DNA of 64,000 nucleotides from Gleimia sp. 6138-11-ORH1 (GTDB lineage: Bacteria; Actinomycetota; Actinomycetes; Actinomycetales; Actinomycetaceae): the NCBI RefSeq assembly GCF_024814355.1, contig NZ_JANUXV010000002.1, positions 124,001 through 188,000 of the forward strand. The letters are read 5' to 3'. Of this stretch, positions 25,358-35,200 are shown in pieces. The notes below the pieces were generated by a model that saw nothing but the letters and a program-made list of their open reading frames with translations, did not search any database and was not told the DNA's origin. Position numbers and translations under genes: made by a program. Every line of letters starts with the position of its first letter. The first letter of the stretch is position 1.

Positions 25358-27706
25358 TTGGAGTTAGTTTATTGTCTTTTCTGGGAGTTTTGGTTGGATC
25401 CTACTACTGTGCGCCTGATTAGCCTGTTTTTGGCGTTGATTTTTACGGGCATTGGCTTATACGCTTTTTCGCGCGCCATTTTCATTCTTGTTTCACGCGT
25501 GAAACAGGGAAAGCCTCAGCCGGGTAGGTTTTCACAGCCGGGTGCTCGTTTGAAAATGCTTTTGGTGAATCTTTTGTCTCATCGTGAGTTCAAGGGACGC
25601 CCTGGAGTGCGGGTGGCGCATTGGCTGGTTATGCTGTCTTTCCCGATTCTTTTCTTGACTTTATTGACGGGTTACGGTCAGCTTTTTAATCCTGCTTTCC
25701 AGCTTCCGTTGGCGCATTTTTATCCGTTTGAATGGTTGATTGAAGTTTTTGCGTGGGGTAGTTTGCTGGGGATTTTCTGGCTGGTTTTCGTGCGCGTTCG
25801 TGCGGGTGCTGGTTCTTTAGCAGAGGCCGAGGGCGGTAGGCAGCGGGTTACTTCTGGAGTTGAGCCTAATCGCGGAAAAGGTTCGGTGGCGTCAAGATTT
25901 TTGGGTTCTACTCGGTGGGAAGCTGTTTTTGTTGAAGCGATTATTGCTTTAGTTGTGGTGGCGGTAATTGGTTTACGTGCGATTGAATATGCCTTGGCTA
26001 AGTTGAATGTTGCTGATGAGTTTGGGCAGGTTTTATTTGCTTCGCAGTATGCTACTTACTGGCATTTTCCGCTCACTGGCTGGTTGGGTGATTTGCTGGT
26101 GGGAGTGCCGGTTAATGGTTTGTTAAGTGGCTTGTATGTTTTAGCTTTGGTGAAGATTTTTGTCTCCATGAGTTGGATGACGGTTGTTGGTGTGGTCACG
26201 ACGATGGGGGTGGCTTGGCATCGTTTCTTAGCGGTGGTGAATGTTTATGCGCGCCGTTATCCGTCTGGGGTGAAGTCTTTGGGGGCGCTGCCTCCTCTTT
26301 TGGTCGAGGGCGTTGCGGTACGTACTGATGAAGATTTAGAGTCGCTTTCAGATGATGCTGTTTTGGGTTATGGTTCAGCTGCGGATTTGACTTGGAAAGC
26401 GCGGTTAGATTTTTCGACTTGTACTGAGTGTGGGCGCTGTCAAGAGCTTTGTCCGGCGTGGAATACTGGTAAGCCGCTTTCTCCGAAGTTGTTGATGCTT
26501 GCGTTGCGTGACCATGTTGCTGCGGTGGAAACTACGGGGGCTTTGCCTGCGCCTGAGGAGGGTTCTAATTTAGTTGAGGTTGATTGGCCTCAGTCGGCGC
26601 ATTCTTTTGATTTATTGCAGGTTTTACAGGCGTCGGGGAATACTTCTGAGGCGGGTGTTTCTTTAGTTGAGTCTGCTTTAGTGGGCGAGGTTATTTCTGA
26701 GGATGCGCTGTGGGATTGTACTACCTGCGGGGCGTGTGTGGATCAGTGTCCGGTGGATATTGAGCATGTGGATCATATTATTAATTTGCGGCGGCATCAG
26801 GTGTTGATGGAGTCTGCTTTTCCACGTGATTTGGCGAAGCCTTTTAGGTCTTTGGAGACGAAGGGGAATCCTTATGGGCAGGCGGCTCGTAAGCGTTTGG
26901 ATTGGGCGAAGAATTTAGAGTTTCCGGTGCCGGTGATTGGTGAGGATGTTGCTGACGCTTCTGAAGTGGACTGGGTTTTTTGGGTCGGTTGTGCGGGAGC
27001 TTTTGATGATAAGGCGAAGAAAACCACGGCGGCTATTGCGGAGCTTTTGTGGCGGGCGCAAGTACGTTTTGGGGTATTGGGTTCGGCTGAGTCCTGTACT
27101 GGTGATCCGGCGCGCCGAGCTGGTAACGAGTTGCTTTTCCAGATGTTAGCTGAGCAGGCTATTTCTACTTTGCAAGATGCGGCTGTGAAGCGGATTGTGG
27201 TTTCTTGCGCGCACTGTTTCAATACGATTGCGAATGAGTACCCGGAATTGGGCGGTACTTTTGAGGTGATTCATCATACGCAGTTGTTGAATCGTTTAGT
27301 GCGTGAGGGGCATCTGCGTTTAGCTCCTCCTGCTCCTGAAGATGCTGTTAAAGTAACTTTCCATGATCCTTGTTATTTGGGGCGGCATAATCAGGTGTTT
27401 TCTCCGCCGCGGGAGTTGTTGGCAGCTAATGCGGGGCTTGATTTGGTGGAGATGCCGCGTACTAAAGAAAGAGCTCTTTGCTGTGGTGCCGGTGGCGCGC
27501 GGGCGTGGATGGAGGAAACTCGCGGGGAGAGAATTGCGCAAGTGCGCGTTGATGAGGCGGTGCAGACGGGAGCGACTGTGGTAGCTACGGGTTGTCCGTT
27601 TTGTACGCAGATGTTGTCTTCTACTTCTGCTCCGGTTGAGGTTAAGGACGTTTCTTTGTTGATGTTGGAGGCGGTTCGGCGCGCTGCTGAAAACAGTGGT
27701 GATTAG
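25358..27706 (+). CDS. Membrane-bound (Fe-S) heterodisulfide-reductase-like oxidoreductase
   Basis: The 782-residue protein has an N-terminal membrane part with six or so helices resembling a NarI/HdrE-type cytochrome-b module (about residues 10-300). Two 4Fe-4S ferredoxin motifs follow, CTECGRCQELCP near 355 and CTTCGACVDQCP near 454. Two CCG-type cysteine-rich domains come last (SCAHCFNT...DPCYLGRHN and LCCGAGGARAW...GCPFCTQM). This is the FadF/HdrD-like fusion seen in actinomycetes, and it probably passes electrons between a cytoplasmic donor and the quinone pool. Donor and acceptor are unknown. The start is TTG after AGGAAAG. It is divergent from the Mrp operon. Confidence 0.88.
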   Translation: MELVYCLFWEFWLDPTTVRLISLFLALIFTGIGLYAFSRAIFILVSRVKQGKPQPGRFSQPGARLKMLLVNLLSHREFKGRPGVRVAHWLVMLSFPILFLTLLTGYGQLFNPAFQLPLAHFYPFEWLIEVFAWGSLLGIFWLVFVRVRAGAGSLAEAEGGRQRVTSGVEPNRGKGSVASRFLGSTRWEAVFVEAIIALVVVAVIGLRAIEYALAKLNVADEFGQVLFASQYATYWHFPLTGWLGDLLVGVPVNGLLSGLYVLALVKIFVSMSWMTVVGVVTTMGVAWHRFLAVVNVYARRYPSGVKSLGALPPLLVEGVAVRTDEDLESLSDDAVLGYGSAADLTWKARLDFSTCTECGRCQELCPAWNTGKPLSPKLLMLALRDHVAAVETTGALPAPEEGSNLVEVDWPQSAHSFDLLQVLQASGNTSEAGVSLVESALVGEVISEDALWDCTTCGACVDQCPVDIEHVDHIINLRRHQVLMESAFPRDLAKPFRSLETKGNPYGQAARKRLDWAKNLEFPVPVIGEDVADASEVDWVFWVGCAGAFDDKAKKTTAAIAELLWRAQVRFGVLGSAESCTGDPARRAGNELLFQMLAEQAISTLQDAAVKRIVVSCAHCFNTIANEYPELGGTFEVIHHTQLLNRLVREGHLRLAPPAPEDAVKVTFHDPCYLGRHNQVFSPPRELLAANAGLDLVEMPRTKERALCCGAGGARAWMEETRGERIAQVRVDEAVQTGATVVATGCPFCTQMLSSTSAPVEVKDVSLLMLEAVRRAAENSGD

Positions 27707-27734
27707 AGTCTACTGCAGTAGTTGAGTTGCTGCA

Positions 27735-27803
27735 TTTTCTGTTGGTTTAGCGCCTCGCGCGGTGTTTTCTGCGCTGGTTCAGCGGCCCGCCCGGTGGTTT
27801 CTG
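27735..27803. repeat. Imperfect 30-32 nt tandem repeat in a convergent gap
   Basis: TTTTCTG followed by TTGGTTTAGCGCCTCGCGCG (from 27735) is repeated as TTTTCTGCGCTGGTTCAGCG and on (from 27765). A third partial copy, GTTTCTGCGCTT, begins near 27797. The repeat fills the gap between the oxidoreductase and lacI-type genes. Confidence 0.45.
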
Positions 27804-27816
27804 CGCTTCTTTTTGT

Positions 27817-28851
27817 TTATTTTCGAGGGCGTACCAAAGCGGTACTTTCTCTAATAATGAGTTTTGTGGGGATTAACTTTTCGTATTCGTCAGTAATAAT
27901 TCCGTTTTCGATCTGTTTTATGACTAGCTCTACCATGGCGCGTCCTGCGGCAGCGAAATCTTGGTGGACGGTGGTTAGGGGGACGGGGACAAATTCGCCC
28001 AGTTCGATTCCGTCAAACCCAATTACAGATATATCTTCGGGTACTCTTAACCCGGCTTCGTAGATGGCGCGCATTACTCCGAAAGCAATTTCGTCGTTTG
28101 CACACATTACCGCAGTGATATGCGGTTGTTGAATGATTTGTTTTCCAGCTTGATATCCTGAGTGTGCGCTCCAGTCTCCTTGATAAACCGGATTTAGGGG
28201 AAGCCCTTTTGCTTTTAAGGCTTTTTCCCATTCGTTTTGTCGTAAGAGGGCTGATTGTGAGTTTTTGGGACCACTTACGTGAGCAATTTGCTGGTGCCCT
28301 AAACCAATTAGGTGTTCCATAGCCTGCTGCATTCCCACGCATTGATCGGCATTAACTGACGGGTAGCGGTGTAATAGCCCACTATCTGCGACTGCTACGG
28401 GCAGGTCGGGGGGAAGGGATAGTTCCGTGTCAGTGCTGGTACCGGCTTGGACGATGATTAGTCCGTCAATAGATTGTTCTGAAAGGCGGCGTACCAGGTA
28501 TTTTCCGCTATCACTTTGGGGTTCTTGGGTTTGTACTAACGCGATGGTGTAGTCAGCTGCTAAGGCGGCGGCTACTACCCCGCCGGTGGTGAGGGCTTCA
28601 CCGGTACGTTCGATCTGTTGGGTGAGCACTCCCAGTACACCAAATTTCCCTGAGCGGAGCGCCTGTGCGGCGCGGTTGGGAACGTAGCCGAGTTCTGCCA
28701 TGGCGGCAAGGACTTTTTCTCTAGTTGCGGGGCTGACTTTTTGTGCCCCGGTGGAGATGCGGGAAACAGTTTGCGCAGAGACTCCGGCCAGTTTCGCTAC
28801 ATCTGCGATAGAAGGCCCAGTCCTGGTTGATTTGCGACGCCCTTGCCCCAT
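27817..28851 (-). CDS. LacI-family transcriptional regulator of the galactoside operon
   Basis: The 344-residue protein has a LacI-type helix-turn-helix at residues 14-60 (SIADVAKLAGVSAQTVSR, then the hinge helix VPNRAAQALRS) and a periplasmic-binding-protein-like sugar domain (FDGIELGEFVPVPLTTV near the end). It is divergent from the sugar ABC/lacZ operon, and two operator palindromes lie in the intergenic region, so it most likely represses that operon until a galactoside binds. The Shine-Dalgarno is weak. One dispersed octamer lies within its last codons. Confidence 0.92.
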   Translation of the reverse strand: MGQGRRKSTRTGPSIADVAKLAGVSAQTVSRISTGAQKVSPATREKVLAAMAELGYVPNRAAQALRSGKFGVLGVLTQQIERTGEALTTGGVVAAALAADYTIALVQTQEPQSDSGKYLVRRLSEQSIDGLIIVQAGTSTDTELSLPPDLPVAVADSGLLHRYPSVNADQCVGMQQAMEHLIGLGHQQIAHVSGPKNSQSALLRQNEWEKALKAKGLPLNPVYQGDWSAHSGYQAGKQIIQQPHITAVMCANDEIAFGVMRAIYEAGLRVPEDISVIGFDGIELGEFVPVPLTTVHQDFAAAGRAMVELVIKQIENGIITDEYEKLIPTKLIIRESTALVRPRK

Positions 28852-28996
28852 AATCTGTCTTTCTGATCGTTTACTGTGTGTAGGATAGCTGCTTGCCTTT
28901 GGTGGCTAATGTGTTGGTGTATCTTTCCTACATTTATCGCATTTATTCTCTTAAATCTAATCCGTTATCAAAGCGTTACATTTATTTTCTAGAGAA

Positions 28997-29032
28997 TGTT
29001 TACGTAAACACGATACCATGTTCACGTAAACA
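28997..29032. promoter_or_regulatory. Tandem LacI-family operators
   Basis: TGTTTACGTAAACA (28997-29010) is a perfect 14-bp palindrome with the central CG typical of LacI operators. TGTTCACGTAAACA (29019-29032) is a one-base variant. Their starts are 22 bp apart, about two helical turns, so two dimers would bind the same DNA face. A -10-like TACCAT (29015-29020) lies between them, so binding should block transcription of the sugar operon. Confidence 0.85.
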
Positions 29033-29086
29033 TTGTGGATCCTACGGCAGCTTCCACAAAGCTACACACTCAAGAAATGAGACTCA

Positions 29087-30391
29087 ATGATGAGAAAACT
29101 ACACAAATCAATGGTGGCATTATTTGCCGCAGCCAGCCTAGCCCTATCAGCCTGCGCTGGCGGAACCGCTCCCAGCACAGACTCGGCAACAACCCCTGAG
29201 GATATGACCCTCACCGTCTGGACTTGGGACCCAGCATTCAACATTTACGCAATGCAAGAAGCTGAAAAGGTTTACCAAGAAAAACACCCTAATTTCAAAC
29301 TAAATATCGTAGATACCCCCTGGGATGATCTACAAGCTAAGCTGATTACCCTTGCCCAATCCGGCCAAACCGATCAGCTTCCAGATATCTTCCTGATGCA
29401 AAACTACGCCTTCCAAAAGAACGCGATCAACTATCCGGAACTATTTTCTGACCTAACAGATTCAAAGATTAACTTCGCAGACTTCCCTAAATCAGTTGTG
29501 GACTACTCCACGGTAGACGGAAAGAATCTGGGACTGCCCTTTGACTCCGGCACTGCCATTCTTGCCCTGCGCACAGACGTACTTAAAGAAGCCGGTTTCA
29601 CCGTTGAAGATTTCACCAACATCACCTGGAAAGAATTCATCGCTAAAGGCAAGGTAGTAAAAGAAAAAACCGGTCGCCCCATGCTATCTTCCCTGGCTGG
29701 ACAATCTGACCTAACTAAAATGATGATCCAATCCGCCGGAGCTTCCCTCTTTAATGAAAAAGGTGAACCAACTATTGCAGACAATGAAGTCCTCTTAAAA
29801 GCTGCGCTCACCTACAAGGAACTGGTGGATTCCGGAGTTCTAATTGAAGTGAACTCCTGGGACGAGTTCATCTCCTCTTTCGTAAATGACCAAGTTACCG
29901 GTGTACTCCAAGGCGCCTGGATTTCCGGATCCATCCAAACTGCTGAAAATCAATCAGGTAAGTGGGCAGTAACTTCTATCCCCGCCCTAGATGACGTTAA
30001 AGACGCCACCCACTACTCTGCTAACGGCGGTTCCTCCTGGGTAGTTTCCTCTAACGCTAAGAAAGAACTGGCAACCGACTTCCTAAAGAGCACTTTTGGT
30101 GAATCCACCAAGTTCTATGACACGATTTTGCCTAAGTCAGGAGCGATTGCCAACTACATTCCAGCTGGTAGTTCACCTGTTTACAACGAGCCACAAGAGT
30201 TCTATGGCGGACAGGCCATCTACGCTGACATTGTGAAGTACGGCCAAAACGTGCCATCAGACAACACCGGCGTTTACTACTACGAAGGTCTTTCAGCTGT
30301 TTCCGCTGCCCTAACCAAGATTGTTAAGGGCGCAGATCCGAAAGAAGCCCTAAAAGAAGCTCAACAAACCGTTGAGTTCGAAATGAAGTAA
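29087..30391 (+). CDS. ABC transporter sugar-binding lipoprotein
   Basis: The 434-residue extracellular solute-binding protein (family 1, MalE-like) has a signal peptide ending in the lipobox LSAC (Cys22), so it is lipid-anchored outside the membrane. The mature domain begins LTVWTWDPAFNIYAMQEAEK and has the cleft-lobe patterns PDIFLMQ, VDGKNLGLPFDSGTAIL and GVLQGAWISGS. It captures the substrate for the two permeases downstream, probably a galactoside, since lacZ is in the operon. The start lacks a good ribosome site; ATG at 29087 or 29090 is possible. No ATPase gene is in the operon, so a shared MsiK-type ATPase is inferred. Confidence 0.92.
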   Translation: MMRKLHKSMVALFAAASLALSACAGGTAPSTDSATTPEDMTLTVWTWDPAFNIYAMQEAEKVYQEKHPNFKLNIVDTPWDDLQAKLITLAQSGQTDQLPDIFLMQNYAFQKNAINYPELFSDLTDSKINFADFPKSVVDYSTVDGKNLGLPFDSGTAILALRTDVLKEAGFTVEDFTNITWKEFIAKGKVVKEKTGRPMLSSLAGQSDLTKMMIQSAGASLFNEKGEPTIADNEVLLKAALTYKELVDSGVLIEVNSWDEFISSFVNDQVTGVLQGAWISGSIQTAENQSGKWAVTSIPALDDVKDATHYSANGGSSWVVSSNAKKELATDFLKSTFGESTKFYDTILPKSGAIANYIPAGSSPVYNEPQEFYGGQAIYADIVKYGQNVPSDNTGVYYYEGLSAVSAALTKIVKGADPKEALKEAQQTVEFEMK

Positions 30392-30406
30392 CCAAACTAC
30401 ATTAAA

Positions 30407-30439
30407 AGCGGGGGCAACCTCCTCAGCGTTGCCCCCGCT
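30407..30439 (+). terminator. Hairpin between binding protein and permease genes
   Basis: AGCGGGGGCAAC (30407-30418) pairs perfectly with GTTGCCCCCGCT (30428-30439). There is no U-run, so it probably stabilises or partly ends the upstream mRNA, raising binding-protein levels relative to the permeases. Confidence 0.7.
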
Positions 30440-30587
30440 CCAGTAATCCCCCAACTAATAATCTTCACACCCCTGCAAGCATTTAGAGTTTCAAAATTTC
30501 CAAACTCTCAGCTAAAGATTATTTTCTTTTCTTAACTTTCCTTTCCTTCTGTTAATCGACTGCCCTGCCCATCAAAGGAGATGACTG

Positions 30588-31487
30588 GTGACTAAAACAC
30601 GTCGTTCACTAACACAAGGACAAAGATATAACCTCATTGGCTGGTGGTTCCTCCTCCCCGCTGCCCTGCTTATCTTTGTCATGAATTTCTACCCCATGTT
30701 TAAGGCGTTCTTACTCTCACTCCAAACAGGGCGAGGTCGCCAGTTAAACTTCGCAGATCCACTGTGGTCCAACTACGCAAGACTTTTTGAAGATGAAATA
30801 TTCCTCCTAACTATGCGGAATACTTTCATTTACCTTATTATCCAAGTTCCCATCATGCTGTTCTTTGCCTTAATTTTGGCGATTTTACTAAATAATCCAA
30901 ACCTCAAATATAAGGGCCTTTGGAGAACTGCTATCTTCCTTCCCTCCGCAGTTTCTTTAGTTTCATACTCGCTGGTATTTCGCACTATGTTCGCCACTGA
31001 CGGGTTTGTAAATGACGCCCTATTAGCTGTTGGAGCTATTTCTGAGCCGGTGAACTGGCTGGGACAAACTCATACCGCCCAGTTCGTCATTATCCTGGGT
31101 CTCCTGTGGCGCTGGACTGGTTTTAACATGATTTTCTTCTTAGCTGCCCTGCAAAATATCGACCGCTCTAGTTTAGAAGCAGCCCGTTTAGATGGCGCTA
31201 ACGCATGGCAAACATTTTGGTATGTAACCGTACCGCAACTTAAACCAATGATTCTCTTAACTGCCATCATGTCAACAAACGGCACCTTACAGCTATTCGA
31301 CGAATCATGGAACTTAACTAAGGGCGGCCCAGCCTACACTTCAATGACAATGTCCCACTACCTCTATGAACTTTCGTTCCTGAAAAGCCCGAACTTTGGG
31401 TACGCCGCCGCAATCTCATACATCATTCTAATCCTGGTAGCAGTTCTTGCATTTATTCAAATGAAGGTTGGTGATAAGCGTGATTAA
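30588..31487 (+). CDS. Sugar ABC transporter permease (MalF type)
   Basis: This 299-residue membrane protein has six helices and the coupling-loop EAA motif EAARLDGANAWQTFWYVTVP (about residues 197-216), which docks the ATPase. AAGGAG precedes the GTG start. Its last codons overlap the next permease gene. It forms the import channel for the sugar captured by the lipoprotein upstream. The 197-nt gap before it holds a hairpin. Confidence 0.93.
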   Translation: MTKTRRSLTQGQRYNLIGWWFLLPAALLIFVMNFYPMFKAFLLSLQTGRGRQLNFADPLWSNYARLFEDEIFLLTMRNTFIYLIIQVPIMLFFALILAILLNNPNLKYKGLWRTAIFLPSAVSLVSYSLVFRTMFATDGFVNDALLAVGAISEPVNWLGQTHTAQFVIILGLLWRWTGFNMIFFLAALQNIDRSSLEAARLDGANAWQTFWYVTVPQLKPMILLTAIMSTNGTLQLFDESWNLTKGGPAYTSMTMSHYLYELSFLKSPNFGYAAAISYIILILVAVLAFIQMKVGDKRD

Positions 31488-32289
31488 GCAACTTCGCAGT
31501 ATCCCCGCTTACCTATTTCTCACAATTACGGCTTTATTTTCTGTATTCCCGCTTTATTTCATGACAGTTTCTGCCACGAATACCTCCCAGGACGTCCTCG
31601 CCTCCCGCCTAATACCCGGCAGTAACTTATTCGACAACTTCACCAAACTAATTTCCCAACAAGACCTGGGTTCTGCACTGTATCACTCCTCAGTGAACGC
31701 TATTTTGGCGACTTTCTTCTCTCTCTTAATCTGTTCTATTGCCGGCTACGGTTTTGAAGTCTACCACTCAAAAGGCAAGGATCTGTTAATGGCGATACTG
31801 CTCTTAGCGATGATGATCCCCTTTGCCGCCACCATGATCCCGCTCTTCCAGCTGTTTGCTGCCAACGGGTTGATGAACTCAACTGCTGCAGTGATTCTAC
31901 CAACCATTTCTACCCCATTTTTAATCCTGTTATTTAGGCAGGCTTCCCGAAATTTCCCACATGAAATCTTAGAAGCTGCCCGGTTAGATGGGCTTTCAGA
32001 ACTAGCGATTTTCATTAGAATCTATCTGCCTACTATGCGGGCCACCTATGCTGCTGCCGCAGTAATCACTTTCATGCAGGCATGGAATAACTTCCTGTGG
32101 CCCAAAGTGATTTTAGTGGACTCAGCCTACCAAACTATGCCGATGCTAATTTCCAACTTCTCTTCCGGATATGTAACTGACTACGGCGCGTTAATGCTAG
32201 CAGTTTTGATTGCCTCACTTCCCGCCATGCTTATCTTCCTAGCTTTGCAGCGTGCTTTCGCTGAGGGCATTACAGGAGCAATCAAATGA
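31480..32289 (+). CDS. Sugar ABC transporter permease (MalG type)
   Basis: The protein has about 269 residues, six helices and the EAA motif EAARLDGLSELAIFIRIYLP. It pairs with the MalF-type permease. Three candidate starts lie close together (TTG 31468, GTG 31471, GTG 31480). The GTG at 31480 has a GAAGG site 12 nt upstream, starts MIKQLRSIPAYLF and overlaps the upstream stop by 8 nt, so I prefer it. The stop overlaps the lacZ start by 4 nt (ATGA). Confidence 0.92.
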   Translation: MIKQLRSIPAYLFLTITALFSVFPLYFMTVSATNTSQDVLASRLIPGSNLFDNFTKLISQQDLGSALYHSSVNAILATFFSLLICSIAGYGFEVYHSKGKDLLMAILLLAMMIPFAATMIPLFQLFAANGLMNSTAAVILPTISTPFLILLFRQASRNFPHEILEAARLDGLSELAIFIRIYLPTMRATYAAAAVITFMQAWNNFLWPKVILVDSAYQTMPMLISNFSSGYVTDYGALMLAVLIASLPAMLIFLALQRAFAEGITGAIK

Positions 32290-35200
32290 CATTTACACTT
32301 GCTTGGCTTAGTGACCCAACTAAAGTTCACGATCAGCGACTTCCAGCGCGCAGTGACCACCGTTGGTTCGCGAACGAAACTGAAAGTTTAACCGAATCTT
32401 CAAGTTACGAACATGACCTGTGCGGGGACTGGGATTTTCGGTACTATCCCACCCCTCAAGCGCTACCGAGGTTCACAGAGTTTTCTGATTTAGCAAAAGA
32501 ACCTAAATGGGACACTCTTAGCGTTCCCGGGCATCTGCAAACTAACGGCTATGACCGAAACCGTTACACGAATACGCAGTACCCGTGGGACGGGTGGGAA
32601 ACACTCCCCAGCGGAGCAGTCCCACAGTTACATAATCCAGTGGGAGTATATCGAAAAATCTTCGACGCTCCCCCACGGATACAAGAAAACTCGCGAATGC
32701 GTTTACGTTTTGAAGGAGCTGAATCTGCCCTGGCAGTTTGGTTAAACGGAAACTGGGTGGGGTATTCAACCGATTCTTTTACCCCGGCAGAGTTCGATAT
32801 TTCCAATTTCTTAACGGATAAAGAAAATACGCTTTTGGTAGTTGTCTTTATGTGGCATGCCGGTTCGTGGCTGGAAGATCAGGATTTCTTCCGCTTCAGT
32901 GGATTACATCGCCCCGTCTACCTACTTGAAGTACCCGCTGCACACGTTGAACACCTGCAAACTAGCTACCAAATTAGTGAAAACCTGCAGGTGGCCACCG
33001 TTTCAGTTCAATGTGAGGGAAGTGATTCTACGGCACTTCAACTCCAAGTTTCTGACGAAACTGGTCTGATTAGAGAACTAACCTACCAGCCAGATTCGCA
33101 GAGCTTCAACTGTACTATAGAAAACCCGCGGCTTTGGTCCGCAGAAGATCCTCACCTATACGAGTTGCTGATTACTGTGCGGACTACAGCAGGGGAAATC
33201 AGTGAAGTAATCCGCGAAAAAATAGGGATCAGAAAATTTGAAATCAAAAACCAACTGCTTCTCTTAAACGGTAAGCGGCTGGTTTTCAAAGGCGTGAACC
33301 GCCACGAATTTGGCCCCGCTGGCAGAGTCGTTTCAAAAGAAATGACAACTCGTGACCTGTTAGCCTTAAAAGCTAATGGGATTAACGCAATCCGCACCAG
33401 CCACTACCCGAATTCCTCGTTTTTCTACGCTGAATGTGATCGGCTGGGGTTCTATGTAATTGACGAAATGAACCTTGAAAGCCACGGTGAATGGGATCGG
33501 CTTCGCTTTGAGAATCTCCCCGTAGAAAAAGCTGTTCCCGGAGATAACCCAATTTGGCTGGTACCGTTATTAGACCGCGCTGAATCAATGTTAAAACGCG
33601 ATTACAATCATCCTTCCGTGCTGATCTGGTCATGCGGAAATGAATCATACGGCGGAAGTAACCTGCTAAAAGTCGCTAACTACTTCCGTAAAAACGATAC
33701 GCGTCCAGTTCACTATGAAGGGACTTTTTGGGATCCACGCTATTTGGAAACAACCGACATTTTCTCTTCCATGTATGTTCCCGCGAGCGAAATCGAAGCC
33801 TACCTGGCTGAGCATCGTGATAAACCCTATATTGTTTGCGAGTTTGCGCACGCAATGGGAAACTCTTTTGGGGCAGTGGAAAAATACTTAGAACTAACCC
33901 GAAAAGACCCGTTATTTCACGGTGGTTTCATCTGGGATTTTGCCGATCAAGCGGTTCTAGCAACCACTGCGGGCGGCGAAACCTACTGGGCTTATGGGGG
34001 AGATAGCGGCGAAGCCCCCCATGATTTTGAGTTCTGTGGCAATGGGATTTTCTTTGCTGACCACAATGCCACCCCTAAATTGCAAGAAGTAAAAGCAGTT
34101 TATGCGCCTTTCCAAATTAGAGTAGCTGCGGCAAGTGTAGAAATTACTAATGAATTTCTATTCACTTCCTCAGCTAACTACGAGTGTCGCGTCAGCTTAG
34201 CAGAAAATGGGTTGGAAATAGCTGCCGCTACTTTTGAAACGCAGGTTCTTCCGGGACAGACAAAGCAATATCCCCTGCCCTCCGCAGTGCAGATTCCTGT
34301 TCCTACCGGTAGCGTCACTGCGGCCGAGTACGCTCTTACAGTTTCTTTACATGAGCGAATCGATAGAGAATGGTGTAATGCCGGACATGAAGTTGCTTTT
34401 GGGCAAGCAGTGTTCAGATATCAAGTTGATTCTGCAGGTGAACTTGCCTTACAGGAAGTTCCCATGCCGGGGTCTTTCGCAGCGCGGAAGTTAATTGAAT
34501 CGAGCGCGGCGCCCGCTCTTTGTGAAGTAGAGCCTGAGTTACCGGTAAGTTGGTTAGTGCAAAATAAGGCAGCTAATCCAACGTTATCGGAGGCATCTTT
34601 ACGAGTTGTCGAGGGGGTTCACAATATCGGCGTACACGGCCCGCAGTTTTCCATGCTTTTTTCTAAAGTCTATGGAGTTCCCCTCTCATACCGTTACGGT
34701 CTGCCCGGACGCGGCCCAGATAGTGGGCGCCAGCTTCTGCTGATACCTCCAAAACCTTGTTTTTGGCATGCGCAAACCTCTAACGAAAAAGGTTGGAATT
34801 CAACTGCATATGATGGGCAGTGGCTACTTGCCAGCCGCTACGGTACGTTCTGTGCAGATACAACTAACCCAGAGTTCAGTTACGACACTGAAAAAGCCCT
34901 AATCAGATACGCTTACGATCTGCCCACCAGTCCACCTTCAAAAGCACAGGTAACTTATCGAATAGAAGTGACTGGCAGAGTTGAAGTAGAAGTAACGGTT
35001 TCTCCTGGAACAGGTTTAGGTGACATGCCTGAGTTTGGAATGCTCTTAGCCGTTCCTAAAGAACTCAATGCCCTCAGGTGGTACGGTGAAGGCCCGGATG
35101 AGTGTTATGTAGATCGCCGTACCGGAGCGCGCTTAGGGATCTACGAATCTACAGTATCCGCACAGCATACTCCCTATTTGCGCCCTCAGGAATCTGGAAA

